In this document: one piece after another, positions 17,729 through 26,438 of the stretch
How the letters are laid out: each line of letters starts with the position of its first letter
Numbering within the stretch: the first letter of the stretch is position 1
Source: Synechococcus sp. CBW1108
Lineage (GTDB): Bacteria; Cyanobacteriota; Cyanobacteriia; PCC-6307; Cyanobiaceae
Direction of reading: 5' to 3'
Length of the DNA stretch: 64,000 nucleotides
Assembly: GCF_015840335.1 (NCBI RefSeq)
Contig: NZ_CP060395.1
Coordinates: forward strand, 992,001-1,056,000
Position numbers and translations under genes: made by a program
The notes under the pieces: model-generated
Told to the model about the DNA's origin: nothing
What the model saw: only the letters and a program-made list of their open reading frames with translations
Databases searched by the model: none

Positions 17729-19000
17729 TCACCCCCCCATCTGGTCGCCCAGCTTCTCGGCCACGGTGTTCACATCCTTGTCGCCGCGACCCGAGAGGTT
17801 GAGAACCACCTCGGTGCCGGGGGCCAGGCTGGGGCAGAGTTTCTCCAGCCAGGCGAAGGCATGGGCCGTTTCCAGGGCCGGGATGATGCCCTCGAGGCGA
17901 CACAGAAGTTGCAGGGCATCCAGGGCCTCGGTGTCGGTGACGGCGCCGTATTCAGCCCGGCCGATGGTTTTCAGGTAGCTGTGTTCGGGGCCCACCCCGG
18001 GGTAATCGAGGCCGGCGCTGATCGAGTGGGCCTCCTGCACCTGCCCCTCGTCGTCCTGAAGCAGCAGGCTCATGGCGCCGTGCAGCACGCCAACCCGGCC
18101 CTCGGTGATCGTGGCGGCATGGCGGCCGGTGGCCACGCCATCGCCGGCGGCCTCCACGCCGATCAGGCGCACGGCCGTGTCCTGCACGAAGGGATGGAAC
18201 AGGCCCATAGCGTTGGAGCCGCCGCCCACACAGGCCACCAGCACGTCGGGCAGACGGCCGAAGGCCTCCTGGCACTGGCGCTTTGTTTCCTCGCCGATCA
18301 CGGCGTGGAAATCGCGCACCAACATCGGGTAGGGATGGGGACCCGCCACCGAACCAAGGATGTAGTGGGTGCTCTCCACGTTGGTCACCCAGTCGCGGAT
18401 GGCCTCGCTGGTGGCGTCTTTGAGGGTGGCGGTGCCGGCGGTGACCGGCTGCACCGTCGCCCCCAGCAGCCGCATGCGGAATACGTTGAGGGCCTGACGG
18501 CGCATGTCCTCGGCGCCCATGTAGACGACGCACTCCAGACCGAAGCGGGCGCACACGGTGGCGGTGGCCACGCCGTGCTGACCGGCACCGGTTTCGGCAA
18601 TGATCCGCTTTTTGCCCATGCGCAGGGCCAGCAGCGCCTGCCCCAGGGCGTTGTTGATCTTGTGGGCGCCGGTGTGGTTGAGGTCTTCGCGCTTCAGCCA
18701 GATGCGCGGGCCGCCCTCGGGCCGGCGGTAGTGCTCGCTGAGCCGCTCGGCCTCATATAGGGGATTCGGCCGCCCCACATAGGTGCGCAGCAGGTGGTTG
18801 AGCCGGTCGGTGAAGGCAGGATCGGCCCAGGCTTCAGCCGCCGCCTGCTCCAGTTCCGCCAGGGCGGGGATCAGGGTTTCAGGCACATACTGGCCGCCGA
18901 ATTGGCCATAGCGGCCCAGGCTGTTGGGGCGTGCATCCAGGGCCAGGGAGGCCGGATCAGGGCTGCCAGCGGCGTGCAAGGGGGAAACGGTGCTGGTCAC
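17729..19000 (-). CDS. trpB: Tryptophan synthase beta chain
   Basis: PLP enzyme making tryptophan from indole and serine. 423 residues. The PLP lysine lies in [17 protein letters not shown]; the glycine loop is [30 protein letters not shown] marks the N-terminal domain and [16 protein letters not shown] the active-site loop. GTG start. No trpA is adjacent, which is normal in cyanobacteria. Confidence 0.96.
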   Translation of the reverse strand: MTSTVSPLHAAGSPDPASLALDARPNSLGRYGQFGGQYVPETLIPALAELEQAAAEAWADPAFTDRLNHLLRTYVGRPNPLYEAERLSEHYRRPEGGPRIWLKREDLNHTGAHKINNALGQALLALRMGKKRIIAETGAGQHGVATATVCARFGLECVVYMGAEDMRRQALNVFRMRLLGATVQPVTAGTATLKDATSEAIRDWVTNVESTHYILGSVAGPHPYPMLVRDFHAVIGEETKRQCQEAFGRLPDVLVACVGGGSNAMGLFHPFVQDTAVRLIGVEAAGDGVATGRHAATITEGRVGVLHGAMSLLLQDDEGQVQEAHSISAGLDYPGVGPEHSYLKTIGRAEYGAVTDTEALDALQLLCRLEGIIPALETAHAFAWLEKLCPSLAPGTEVVLNLSGRGDKDVNTVAEKLGDQMGG

Positions 19001-19108
19001 CGGCGGCGGAGCAAGATCACTGCAGCGTAAGAAGGGGCCATGGCCAAGGGCGCAAAGAGGTAGGAGAGATCACGGGCCTTCCCAAGCTGGCGGGTGGATG
19101 ATGGATTT

Positions 19109-19480
19109 ATGCCAACCACCACCCCCAGGCCCTACGAACCGCTGCGCAAAATGCGCGTGATCTGCCACGGCCTGCGTCTGGCCATGCGCGACAAGGCCGT
19201 GGCTTACAAGGTGGTGCTTGCAGCGGGGCTCCTGGCGATCGCCTTTGCCCAGCGGGCCTGGCTGGATTTCGGTCTGGTGCTGGTGACCACAGCGCTGGTG
19301 CTGGCAGCCGAACTGCTCAACACGGCCATCGAGGAGCTGTGCGACTACGTGCAGCCGGAACGCGCTCCCCAGATCGGGGCCACCAAGGACATCGCCGCCG
19401 CCGTGAGCGTGTGCATGGGGGCCTGGGTGATCGTGATGCTGATCGAGGGCTGGCGCCTGCTGCTGACTAGGGAAAGCTGA
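19109..19480 (+). CDS. dgkA: Diacylglycerol kinase family protein (copy 1)
   Basis: About 123 residues from ATG 19109 (a GTG at 19094 is in frame). Three hydrophobic helices; LAAELLNTAIEELCDYVQPE and ATKDIAAAVSVCMGAWVIV correspond to the AExxNTAIExxxD and KDxAAAAV signatures of prokaryotic DgkA, which phosphorylates diacylglycerol or undecaprenol. A second, longer DgkA lies at 53969-54418 beside ybeY, so this is a paralogue and its exact substrate is open. Confidence 0.82.
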   Translation: MPTTTPRPYEPLRKMRVICHGLRLAMRDKAVAYKVVLAAGLLAIAFAQRAWLDFGLVLVTTALVLAAELLNTAIEELCDYVQPERAPQIGATKDIAAAVSVCMGAWVIVMLIEGWRLLLTRES

Positions 19481-19604
19481 GCGCCATCCCCAGAAGGAGG
19501 TATGCCGTCAGCACGCAGCCGTCTACTGAACAGCGGAGCAATCCAGCTTTTGCAGGGGCATACCAGCTCGTTCTATCGGTGGTGGTCACCTAAAGAGTCG
19601 GCCC

Positions 19605-20003
19605 TCAGGGCAGGATTAATCTCAAACCAGGAAATGCCTGGCGATAGCGACGCTCATCTCTGGTGAGCAGTCCTGTGGACTCCAGCAGGGCATGGGCACC
19701 GATCAGGAAATCGGGAAGGATCATTGAGCGCTGGCCTCCGCGCTGGCGGTAGTCCGCGTGGGCCATGGCGGCGAGGAAGGAGGCCTCGCGGGGAATCGAC
19801 CGATAGGCATAGAGGTGCTGCGGCAGAAGCGCATCTACCGCCTCGATGGCGTCGCTGGCAAAAGCGATCTCGGCGTAAACGATGGCGTTGATCAGCACCG
19901 GCCCGGCATCGAGGGCCTGGGCGAGCTGGGTGGCACTCCAGGCGGCCCAGTGGGGATCCGCCGTGATCACGTCGAGGATCACGTTCGAATCCACAAACAG
20001 CAT
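19605..20003 (-). CDS. vapC: VapC-type PIN-domain toxin (module 1)
   Basis: 132 residues. PIN-domain acidic residues appear in FVDSNVILDV (Asp5), IVYAEIAFA (Glu) and MILPDFLIGAHAL (Asp), followed by LLTRDERRYRQAFPGLRLI. VapC toxins are Mg-dependent RNases. Its start overlaps the last base of the upstream AbrB-type antitoxin gene, as in coupled vapBC operons. Confidence 0.88.
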   Translation of the reverse strand: MLFVDSNVILDVITADPHWAAWSATQLAQALDAGPVLINAIVYAEIAFASDAIEAVDALLPQHLYAYRSIPREASFLAAMAHADYRQRGGQRSMILPDFLIGAHALLESTGLLTRDERRYRQAFPGLRLILP

Positions 20004-20239
20004 TACTGCTCCTCACCCCGGCAAAGGGCCAGGAGCTCATCGGTGCTGAGGCGGGTGCGCAGGCGGGCCTGCCGCAGGAGGCGCAATCCCTCCTCACCCC
20101 GGCCACCGGGTGGGTCCTGTTTCACCAGAGTCAGTCGCCCCTCCTCGAGCTCGAAGCGCACCTCGGTGTGGGGCAACAGCCCGCACTGCTCACGAATTGC
20201 CTGGGGGATCGTGACCTGGCCCTTACTGGTGATGCGCAT
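20003..20239 (-). CDS. vapB: AbrB-type VapB antitoxin (module 1)
   Basis: 78 residues. RITSKGQVTIPQAIREQCGL then LPHTEVRFELEEGRLTLVK is a SpoVT/AbrB swapped-hairpin DNA-binding domain; the C-terminal tail (ARLRTRLSTDELLALCRGEE) would bind the toxin. First gene of the pair. A perfect palindrome lies 26 bases upstream (see 20265-20287). Confidence 0.9.
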   Translation of the reverse strand: MRITSKGQVTIPQAIREQCGLLPHTEVRFELEEGRLTLVKQDPPGGRGEEGLRLLRQARLRTRLSTDELLALCRGEEQ

Positions 20240-20264
20240 GGTGGCAGCGGAGGCCGTTCCAGAA

Positions 20265-20287
20265 CACCGGTAAGAATCTTACCGGTG
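20265..20287. promoter_or_regulatory. Perfect palindrome upstream of vapBC module 1, likely operator
   Basis: Arms CACCGGTAAGA (20265-20275) and TCTTACCGGTG (20277-20287) are exact inverted copies around a single central A. It sits between the divergent vapB (start 20239) and the SUI1 gene (start 20353). AbrB-type antitoxins bind symmetric sites in their own promoters, so VapB-VapC binding here is likely. It could also affect the SUI1 promoter. Confidence 0.7.
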
Positions 20288-20352
20288 CCAGCGCGATCCG
20301 GGGGAAGGCGGCCCGGTCAGACTCCGGAGCGTAGATAGGCGCAGGTTTCGGC

Positions 20353-20679
20353 ATGGCCAAGAAGGGCGGCTGGCAGGAATTCAGCAGCAACGCCGCAAGC
20401 ACGGCCAGGCCCACCACAGGCGCTACTACCCCCAAGGCCCAGCAGAGGGTGCGGGTGCAGCGCACCAAGGCAGGCAAGAGCGGAAAACTGGTGACGGCGA
20501 TCACGGGCCTTGAGGCGCCGGAAGCCGAGCTGAAAACGCTGCTCAAACAGCTCAAGGCCCTTGCCGGAACAGGCGGCACCGTCAAAGACGGGGTGATCGA
20601 GCTGCAGGGAGACCAGGTGGCTCCAGCTATCTCAGCCCTGGAGCAGGCCGGCTACCGGCCCAAGCAGGCGGGGGGCTGA
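20353..20679 (+). CDS. SUI1/eIF1-like translation factor (YciH-type)
   Basis: 108 residues. RVRVQRTKAGKSGKLVTAIT then GLEAPEAELKTLLKQLKALA and GTGGTVKDGVIELQGDQV form the SUI1 domain (GTGGT..DG.IELQGD is the family core). Bacterial SUI1 proteins resemble eukaryotic eIF1 and are thought to affect start-codon fidelity; their role in cyanobacteria is unsettled. The N-terminal 35 residues are basic and low-complexity. Confidence 0.88.
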   Translation: MAKKGGWQEFSSNAASTARPTTGATTPKAQQRVRVQRTKAGKSGKLVTAITGLEAPEAELKTLLKQLKALAGTGGTVKDGVIELQGDQVAPAISALEQAGYRPKQAGG

Positions 20680-20713
20680 GCACGCAGACCCAAGCCCTTG
20701 CTGTCCACCCATC

Positions 20714-20743
20714 TTGACGCGCCTTGGGCAAGGCATCATGATG
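20714..20743 (+). promoter_or_regulatory. Putative promoter and operator of vapBC module 2
   Basis: TTGACG (20714-20719) and CATGAT (20737-20742) are separated by 17 bases, near the sigma-70 pattern. The 10-base palindrome CATCATGATG (20734-20743) overlaps the -10 element, a good place for antitoxin repression. It lies 22 bases before the vapB start. Support is only from sequence pattern. Confidence 0.4.
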
Positions 20744-20764
20744 TCTCTGGCTGAAAGGTAATTT

Positions 20765-21049
20765 GTGCGCACCACGCTGACCCTGGACGACGATCTCGCC
20801 GCCGAACTCAATCGCACAGCTCGCCTTTCAGGGCGAAGCTTCAAAGAAGTAGTGAATGCGGTGATCCGCCAAGGGCTGTCGGCAGGGGAACATCCCCCTG
20901 CAGCCGACGACCGGCCGTTTGTGGTGCAGCCCCAGTCCTGCGGGTTGCTGCCGGGCATTGACCCTTTGCGGCTCAACCAATTGTTGGATCAACTCGAGGT
21001 CGAGCAGTTCTCGGTTGTCCAAAAGACCCAGGGGCAGCCTTCATCGTGA
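20765..21049 (+). CDS. vapB: Ribbon-helix-helix VapB-type antitoxin (module 2)
   Basis: 94 residues, GTG start. RTTLTLDDDLAAELNRTARL then SGRSFKEVVNAVIRQGL is a CopG/DUF2191-type ribbon-helix-helix. The C-terminal part contains FVVQPQSCGLLPGIDPLRLN and LLDQLE, typical of VapB antitoxins paired with the longer VapC class. It overlaps the following vapC start by 4 bases. Confidence 0.87.
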   Translation: MRTTLTLDDDLAAELNRTARLSGRSFKEVVNAVIRQGLSAGEHPPAADDRPFVVQPQSCGLLPGIDPLRLNQLLDQLEVEQFSVVQKTQGQPSS

Positions 21050-21504
21050 TCATTCCCGATGTCAATCTGCTGGTGTATGCATACAACTCCGACGCCCCCC
21101 ACCATCAGCAGGCCAAGACGTGGTGGGAGCAGGGCATGCGCGGACGCCAGCCCGTGGCGATCCCCTGGGTTGTGGCCCTGGGCTTTCTGCGGATCATGAC
21201 CAGCCGGGCTGTGCTGCCGCGGCCCATGGGCGTTGGAACAGCCCTGGACCATGTGCGCTCCTGGCTGGATCAGCCGGCGGTGCTGCTCCTCCAGCCAGGC
21301 CCGCGCCACCTCGGCATCCTGACGAGCTTTGGCGAAGCCGGCGTGCTCACTGCGGCCCTGATGACCGATGCCCACATCGCCGCCCTGGCCATCGAAAACC
21401 AGGCCACCGTGCACTCAAACGACAGCGATCTCAGTCGCTTTCCTGGCCTGCACTGGATCAATCCACTCAACGACGTCAGAGCAATCGGCGCCCCACCCGG
21501 CTGA
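21046..21504 (+). CDS. vapC: VapC-type PIN-domain toxin (module 2)
   Basis: 152 residues. IIPDVNLLVYAYNSDAPHHQ carries the first PIN aspartate; LMTDAHIAALAIENQATVHS and NDSDLSRFPGLHWINPL carry the later acidic residues and the typical C-terminus of this VapC class. It starts GTG within the antitoxin stop region and overlaps the convergent nucleotidyltransferase gene by 29 bases. Confidence 0.88.
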   Translation: MIIPDVNLLVYAYNSDAPHHQQAKTWWEQGMRGRQPVAIPWVVALGFLRIMTSRAVLPRPMGVGTALDHVRSWLDQPAVLLLQPGPRHLGILTSFGEAGVLTAALMTDAHIAALAIENQATVHSNDSDLSRFPGLHWINPLNDVRAIGAPPG

Positions 21505-21799
21505 CATGGGCTCGCAGGTCGGCGGGCAGCTCGGCCAGGAGCGAGAGGTCGACGCTCCAGGGCAACATCAGCGCATCGATGGCCTCCATCAGGTCGAGGC
21601 GATCGGGATGGCTGAGCTGGTGACCCACCAGGGTGAGGTCCACGTCGGATCCAGGGCGGTGGCGCCCCATAGCCCGCGACCCATACAGCCACACCTCCTC
21701 AACCCGGGGGCTGCTGTGGAGGGTGCGCAGCAACGCCTCGGAGGCGGCCAGCGAGAGGCCGGGAATCACAGTCGCCTCAGGGCTCAGAGAGGAACTCAT
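21476..21799 (-). CDS. MNT-domain nucleotidyltransferase (MntA-like antitoxin)
   Basis: 107 residues. VWLYGSRAMGRHRPGSDVDL is the GSX10DXD signature of minimal nucleotidyltransferases. With the HEPN gene overlapping its start (ATGA at 21796-21799) it forms a HEPN/MNT module; in studied HepT-MntA pairs the MNT protein AMPylates and silences the HEPN RNase. ATG at 21799 is preferred over an in-frame upstream codon that would lie inside the HEPN gene. Confidence 0.85.
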   Translation of the reverse strand: MSSSLSPEATVIPGLSLAASEALLRTLHSSPRVEEVWLYGSRAMGRHRPGSDVDLTLVGHQLSHPDRLDLMEAIDALMLPWSVDLSLLAELPADLRAHVSRVGRRLL

Positions 21800-22209
21800 G
21801 TCGGATCCGCCAGCCGCTGCAGCAGGCGGGCACGCAAGCGCTGAAAACAACCTAGATAACAGCCCGCCACCTGGGCGGCGATCTGCTCAGCCGTGACCCG
21901 GTTGTAGGTGTGGCTGGTGAGATTGCGATCCTGGATCATCCTCATCCAGGCCTCTCCATCATCGATCAGGCCGCGGCTGAACGCCAGGCGCAAGGTGTCG
22001 CGCGAGCCGAGCAGATCGGCATTGCCCTCAGCCAGGAGCAGATCGCGCAGGGTGCTCCAGCCCAGCTCAAAGCAATACTCAAAGGCTTTGATCAAACCCT
22101 GCTGCTCCCGTTCGTTGAGAGCAGGCGGCTCGAAGAAACCCTCCAACTGATCCAGGGCCGCCTGGAAATTGGCAAACCGCTGCTGCCAGCGCACATCGGC
22201 ATCTGCCAC
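21796..22209 (-). CDS. HEPN-domain protein (HepT-like toxin, HI0074 family)
   Basis: 137 residues, all-helical. The HEPN RNase motif Rx4H appears as RNLTSHTYN near residue 95, and EREQQGLIKAFEYCFELGWS then TLRDLLLAEGN is typical of the nucleotidyltransferase substrate-binding (HI0074) family. First gene of the module; stop and the MNT start share ATGA. About 80 bases separate its start from divergent cysC. Confidence 0.86.
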   Translation of the reverse strand: MADADVRWQQRFANFQAALDQLEGFFEPPALNEREQQGLIKAFEYCFELGWSTLRDLLLAEGNADLLGSRDTLRLAFSRGLIDDGEAWMRMIQDRNLTSHTYNRVTAEQIAAQVAGCYLGCFQRLRARLLQRLADPT

Positions 22210-22288
22210 TCCCTTCCGCCCGCAACCTCAAGCCATTCTGCCGCCGGCAGCCACAATGGCCGCCTGAACGCGCCTGTGTACCTCGCCG

Positions 22289-22945
22289 ATGACTACCGCT
22301 CCCACCAACCCGACCTACGGCGAAGTCACAACCCAGGGAGCCTCGACCAACATCGCCTGGCACCACACCTCGGTGGATCGGGCCGCCCGGGCCGAGCAAC
22401 GGGGCCATCGCAGCGCCATCCTCTGGTTCACGGGCCTGAGCGGCTCGGGCAAGAGCACCCTGGCCAACGCGGTGAACTCGGCCCTGTTTGCGCGCGGCCT
22501 GGCCTGTTACGTGCTCGACGGCGACAACATCCGCCACGGCCTCTGCAAAGACCTGGGCTTCTCCGACGCCGCCCGCGAGGAAAACATCCGCCGCATCGGC
22601 GAGGTGAGCAAGCTTTTTCTGGATGCGGGGGTGGTGGTGCTCACGGCCTTCGTGTCGCCCTTCAAGGCTGATCGCGACAGGGCCCGAGCCCTGGTGGACG
22701 CCGGTGACTTCATCGAAATCCACTGCGCAGCCAACCTGGAGGTGTGCGAGCAGCGCGACACAAAGGGGCTTTACGCCAAGGCGCGGGCCGGCGAGATAAA
22801 GGAGTTCACGGGTATCTCCAGCCCCTACGAGGCCCCCGAGGCTCCGGAGCTGCGGCTGGACACCGGTTCCCAGAGCCTGGGGGATTCGGTGACCCAGGTA
22901 GTCGGCTACCTGGAAGCCCAGGGGTTAATCAGCCCGGCGGCCTGA
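22289..22945 (+). CDS. cysC: Adenylylsulfate kinase
   Basis: APS kinase of sulfate assimilation, making PAPS from APS and ATP. 218 residues. P-loop FTGLSGSGKSTLANAV near residue 50, then LDGDNIRHGLCKDLGFSDAA and ENIRRIGEVSKLFLDAG and FVSPFKADRDRAR are the CysC signatures. It overlaps the convergent permease gene by 17 bases. Confidence 0.95.
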   Translation: MTTAPTNPTYGEVTTQGASTNIAWHHTSVDRAARAEQRGHRSAILWFTGLSGSGKSTLANAVNSALFARGLACYVLDGDNIRHGLCKDLGFSDAAREENIRRIGEVSKLFLDAGVVVLTAFVSPFKADRDRARALVDAGDFIEIHCAANLEVCEQRDTKGLYAKARAGEIKEFTGISSPYEAPEAPELRLDTGSQSLGDSVTQVVGYLEAQGLISPAA

Positions 22946-24008
22946 GCGCTTCCCCCGCCCGCAACTGCTCACCCCAGGCATCCAGAAAGGTTTTGGCGCA
23001 ACTGGCCACCGGCACCGCCAGCAGCAGGCCCAGCAGATCCCCCAAACCCAGCAGGCTGCCCAGCCTGGCCCCCACCGGCAGGCTGATCAGCAGCCAGGCG
23101 GGCTCGAGGCCCACGATCCGGCCCATCAGACGAGGCTGGATCACCTGGTCCACCACCTGTCCGACAGCGATGGCGGCCGCCAGCACCTCGAGGGCAGTGC
23201 GGGGATCGTCAAGGGCCAGCAACAGGCTCACCGCCACGATCGTGACGGCGCTGGCATAGGGGATCAGGGTGGTGAAGCCGATCGCCACCGCAAAGAGCGC
23301 GCCGTAGGGAATGCCCAGCAGGGTGAATACCAGGATCTGGGCCGCGCTGAGGATCAGGGCCAGCAGCACCTGGCCGGCGAAGTAGCCGCGGAATGTGCGA
23401 TTCAAGGTAGTCATCACCAACTGGCGCACCCGCGGCGGCAGCCATTGGGCCAGGCCGGCACTGATGCCCTCACCGCCCAGCAGCAGAAACACCGCCAGCA
23501 CCAGCACGATCACGGTGTTGACCGTGAGCCCCAAGGTGGCGCCCAGCAGGCCCAGCAGCTGCTGGCTCAACTGGCGGGCCAGCAGGCTGGTGCGGGTGAG
23601 CAGTTCGCTGCTGAGGTCGCCGAAATCGCTGGGCAGACCCCGCGAGGCCGCCCAGGCCTGAAGCTGCTGCAGCAGGGTTTCCCCCTGGGCCAACCAGGTG
23701 GGCAGGGCCGTGATCAGCTCGCCCAGCTGCTCAATCAGCCGCGGCACCAGCCAAACCGCCGCCAGGGCCATCAGGCCCAGGCTGGCCCCCACCACCAGGC
23801 CATAGGCCAGCAGCCGCGGCAGGCCGCGGCCCATCAACCAGCGGCTGGGCAGATCGAACAGAAAGGCGATCAATGCCGCCGCCACAAAAAGGGCCGGGAA
23901 GGGAGACAGGGGAAGCAGCAACTGGCGCAGCACCCAAAGGTTGAGCACCAGCAGGGGCAGGGCGAGGCCGGCCTTGAGCCAGGGGGGCAGAACGAGCCGC
24001 TCAAGCAT
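22929..24008 (-). CDS. AI-2E family (UPF0118) transporter
   Basis: 359 residues with about eight transmembrane segments arranged as an N-terminal pair, a hydrophilic stretch (residues 85-145: WLAQGETLLQQLQAWAASRG etc.), and a C-terminal bundle with GIPYGALFAVAIGFTTLIPY, the AI-2E/PerM family hallmark. Members include exporters of various small molecules and Na+/H+ antiporters, so the substrate is not predictable. Its start codon shares one base with the purE stop, so the two are probably cotranscribed. Confidence 0.85.
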   Translation of the reverse strand: MLERLVLPPWLKAGLALPLLVLNLWVLRQLLLPLSPFPALFVAAALIAFLFDLPSRWLMGRGLPRLLAYGLVVGASLGLMALAAVWLVPRLIEQLGELITALPTWLAQGETLLQQLQAWAASRGLPSDFGDLSSELLTRTSLLARQLSQQLLGLLGATLGLTVNTVIVLVLAVFLLLGGEGISAGLAQWLPPRVRQLVMTTLNRTFRGYFAGQVLLALILSAAQILVFTLLGIPYGALFAVAIGFTTLIPYASAVTIVAVSLLLALDDPRTALEVLAAAIAVGQVVDQVIQPRLMGRIVGLEPAWLLISLPVGARLGSLLGLGDLLGLLLAVPVASCAKTFLDAWGEQLRAGEALRPPG

Positions 24009-24565
24009 CAGCCCATCTGCTCCAGATAGGCCCGGCTGCCGAGCTGCTGCAGGCGGGCATCCTTGGCACGCACCTGGCCATGGAGCCCGTCGCGGTAATC
24101 CGAGATGGCCTGGGCCAGGCGCGGATCGGCGGTGGCGAGGATCTGGGCCGCCAGCAGGCCAGCGTTGAGCCCGTTGCCGATCGCCACGGTGGCCACCGGG
24201 ATGCCGGCTGGCATCTGCACGATCGAGTGGAGCGAATCCACACCGGAGAGGGCTCGGGTTTGCACAGGCACGCCGATCACCGGCAGGGTCGTGAGGGAGG
24301 CCAGCATCCCGGGCAGGTGGGCCGCCCCACCGGCGCCGGCGATGATCACCTTGAAGCCCAGCTCGCGGGCCATCTGGGCAAATTCCACCATCTCCAGGGG
24401 AGTGCGATGGGCCGAAAGCACCCGCACCGCCAACTCCACCCCAAACTGCTCCAGCACCTGCACCGCCGGCTGCATAGTGGGCAGGTCGGAGTCGCTGCCC
24501 ATCACGACGGCCACCCGCGAGGCGTCTGCAGTCCGCGGGGTGTCAAATGAGGAGAGCGCAACCAC
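24008..24565 (-). CDS. purE: N5-carboxyaminoimidazole ribonucleotide mutase
   Basis: Class I PurE of purine synthesis. Core motifs: [58 protein letters not shown] and [23 protein letters not shown] at 24565 gives 185 residues; an in-frame start up to 24616 exists but leaves almost no space before divergent nagA (24625). The start is uncertain, the identity is not. Confidence 0.92.
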   Translation of the reverse strand: MVALSSFDTPRTADASRVAVVMGSDSDLPTMQPAVQVLEQFGVELAVRVLSAHRTPLEMVEFAQMARELGFKVIIAGAGGAAHLPGMLASLTTLPVIGVPVQTRALSGVDSLHSIVQMPAGIPVATVAIGNGLNAGLLAAQILATADPRLAQAISDYRDGLHGQVRAKDARLQQLGSRAYLEQMG

Positions 24566-24624
24566 GCCGCCGCAGGCAGAGAATGGCATTGTCCCTTCTG
24601 GCTGCTCCGGCGCCACTCCTGCCC

Positions 24625-25803
24625 ATGCGCTGGCTCAGCAATGTGCGCCTGCCCCAGGCCAAACGCTGCAGCCACGGCGCGCAGCAGCGCTGGCGCATCG
24701 GCCTCGACGACGACGACCTGATCGGCGTGGTCGAGCCCCTGGCGGCCGGCAGCAGCGCCGCTGGCGACGACTGGGGCGGCGACTGGCTCAGCCCGGCCGG
24801 GGTGGATCTGCAGATCAACGGCGGCCTGGGCCTGGCCTTTCCTGAACTCACTCCGGCCGATCTTCCGCAACTGGAGACGCTGCTGGAGTTGCTCTGGCGC
24901 GACGGCGTCGAAGCGATCTGCCCCACCCTGGTGACCTGCGGCGTGGCGCCGCTGCGCCAGGCCCTGGCGGTGCTGGAGCAAGCGCGGGCAGGGCACCAGC
25001 CCGGCCGCTGCCAGCTGCTGGGCGCCCACCTGGAGGGCCCCTTCCAAGAGCCAACGCGGCGCGGCGCCCATCCTGCCCAGCACCTGGCCGCACCGAGCCT
25101 TGCGGCCCTGGCCGAGCGGATCGAAGGCTTCGAAGACGACATCGATCTGGTGACCCTCGCCCCGGAGCTCGACGGATCCGCAGAGGTGATCGCCGCCCTG
25201 CGGCAGCGGGGCATCGTGGTGAGCCTGGGCCATAGCGCGGCCACGGAAGCCCAGAGCCACGCCGCCTTCGCTGCCGGCGTGAGCATGCTCACCCACGCCT
25301 TTAACGCCATGCCTGACATGCACCGGCGCGCGCCAGGGCCGGTGGCGGCCGCGGCCCTGCGCGGCGACATCGCGATCGGCCTGATCGCAGATGGGGTGCA
25401 CGTGGAGCCCACCATGGCGGTGCTGCTGCAGCGGCTGGCTCCAGAGCAGCTGGTGCTGGTGAGCGATGCCCTGGCCCCCTACGGCCTCGGCGAAGGCCAG
25501 CACCGCTGGGATGAGCGCCTGCTGATCGTGGCCGACGGCAGCTGCCGGTTGCAGGACGGCACCCTGGCCGGCGTCACCCTGCCGCTGCTGGAGGGGGTGC
25601 GGCGCCTGGCCAGCTGGGGCGTGCGACCCGAGCAGGCGATCGCCGCAGCCACAATCACGCCCCGGCGGGTGCTGGGGGAAGACCGCAACCTGCCCCAAAT
25701 GCTTGTAGGTACCCCCCTGGTGGAGACCCTGCGCTGGAGCGCGTCAGGCGACGCGCTCAGCTGGCAGCGGGGTTCCAGGCCGACTCCAGATCGGTATGAC
25801 TGA
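24625..25803 (+). CDS. nagA: N-acetylglucosamine-6-phosphate deacetylase
   Basis: Amidohydrolase releasing acetate from GlcNAc-6-P during amino-sugar recycling. About 392 residues from ATG 24625. Motifs: [69 protein letters not shown] and [11 protein letters not shown] with the catalytic aspartate. The last dozen residues overlap the convergent vapC (module 3) by 47 bases, so the vapBC insertion may have altered the C-terminus. Confidence 0.9.
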   Translation: MRWLSNVRLPQAKRCSHGAQQRWRIGLDDDDLIGVVEPLAAGSSAAGDDWGGDWLSPAGVDLQINGGLGLAFPELTPADLPQLETLLELLWRDGVEAICPTLVTCGVAPLRQALAVLEQARAGHQPGRCQLLGAHLEGPFQEPTRRGAHPAQHLAAPSLAALAERIEGFEDDIDLVTLAPELDGSAEVIAALRQRGIVVSLGHSAATEAQSHAAFAAGVSMLTHAFNAMPDMHRRAPGPVAAAALRGDIAIGLIADGVHVEPTMAVLLQRLAPEQLVLVSDALAPYGLGEGQHRWDERLLIVADGSCRLQDGTLAGVTLPLLEGVRRLASWGVRPEQAIAAATITPRRVLGEDRNLPQMLVGTPLVETLRWSASGDALSWQRGSRPTPDRYD

Positions 25804-26161
25804 AATCGTTGCCCTTAAACAGCAAAGGAACGCCAACCCCCTTGGCCAGGGCGTAGGAGAAGCAATCGCCGAAATTCAAGCCAGCACGATGCCGGCCTTT
25901 GCCGTAGCGGCCGAAGGCCCTGCGGGGGAGCTCGGCCTGATCGCGATCAACAGCCACCATGTTGATCTGAGCCGTGCTGAGGAACAGATCCAGATCGCGC
26001 TGGCCGTCAGGGCCTAAGCGAGCTTCCAGCACGATGGATAGCTCTATGAGGGACGCCGCCGAGAGCATGCAACTCTCGGCGGCGGCAATCACGGTGTTGA
26101 AAGCACTGCCCTCGGGCTCGTCCTGGAGGATTGCCAGCACGGCAGAGGTGTCAATCACCAT
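25757..26161 (-). CDS. vapC: VapC-type PIN-domain toxin (module 3)
   Basis: 134 residues. VIDTSAVLAILQDEPEGSAF carries the first PIN aspartate, SAASLIELSIVLEARLG the glutamate, and LNFGDCFSYALAKGVGVPLL then [17 protein letters not shown] the later aspartates; this is the Rv0624/VapC30 class. Shares one base with the upstream vapB. Confidence 0.9.
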   Translation of the reverse strand: MVIDTSAVLAILQDEPEGSAFNTVIAAAESCMLSAASLIELSIVLEARLGPDGQRDLDLFLSTAQINMVAVDRDQAELPRRAFGRYGKGRHRAGLNFGDCFSYALAKGVGVPLLFKGNDFSHTDLESAWNPAAS

Positions 26162-26430
26162 CAGGAGGGCAGGCCACCGGCGTCGTAGCCGAGAATCTGC
26201 TCTGCCGTGCGCTGGTCGCGCCTCGGCCTGGCAGCACAGCTCAGGGCGATCTGATCAAGACGACTGGCGAGGAGCTCCTGGGCATCAGGACGGGCCGTCT
26301 GCTGGCGGCGTAGCCGCTGCAGACGTTCCTCGCGGGCCAGGATCACGACGACGGTATTGCTTTCTCCAGCGAGAGCAGCCACCTCCGCTGCAAGCCTGTT
26401 TGCCTCTGGATTGCGAATGTTCAGCGCCAT
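26161..26430 (-). CDS. vapB: VapB antitoxin, PSK-type (module 3)
   Basis: 89 residues. LNIRNPEANRLAAEVAALAG is the N-terminal DNA-binding segment of Rv0623-like transcription-factor antitoxins; the C-terminal ILGYDAGGLPS is the usual toxin-binding tail. First gene of the pair, divergent from chlM. Confidence 0.88.
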   Translation of the reverse strand: MALNIRNPEANRLAAEVAALAGESNTVVVILAREERLQRLRRQQTARPDAQELLASRLDQIALSCAARPRRDQRTAEQILGYDAGGLPS

Positions 26431-26438
26431 GGCCAGGC

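Noticed and set aside
23440-24029. Long Gln/Gly-rich plus-strand frame opposite the AI-2E transporter
   Set aside because: Antisense artefact of a Leu/Ala-rich membrane protein; many similar Gln/His/Gly-rich frames occur opposite real genes in this window.
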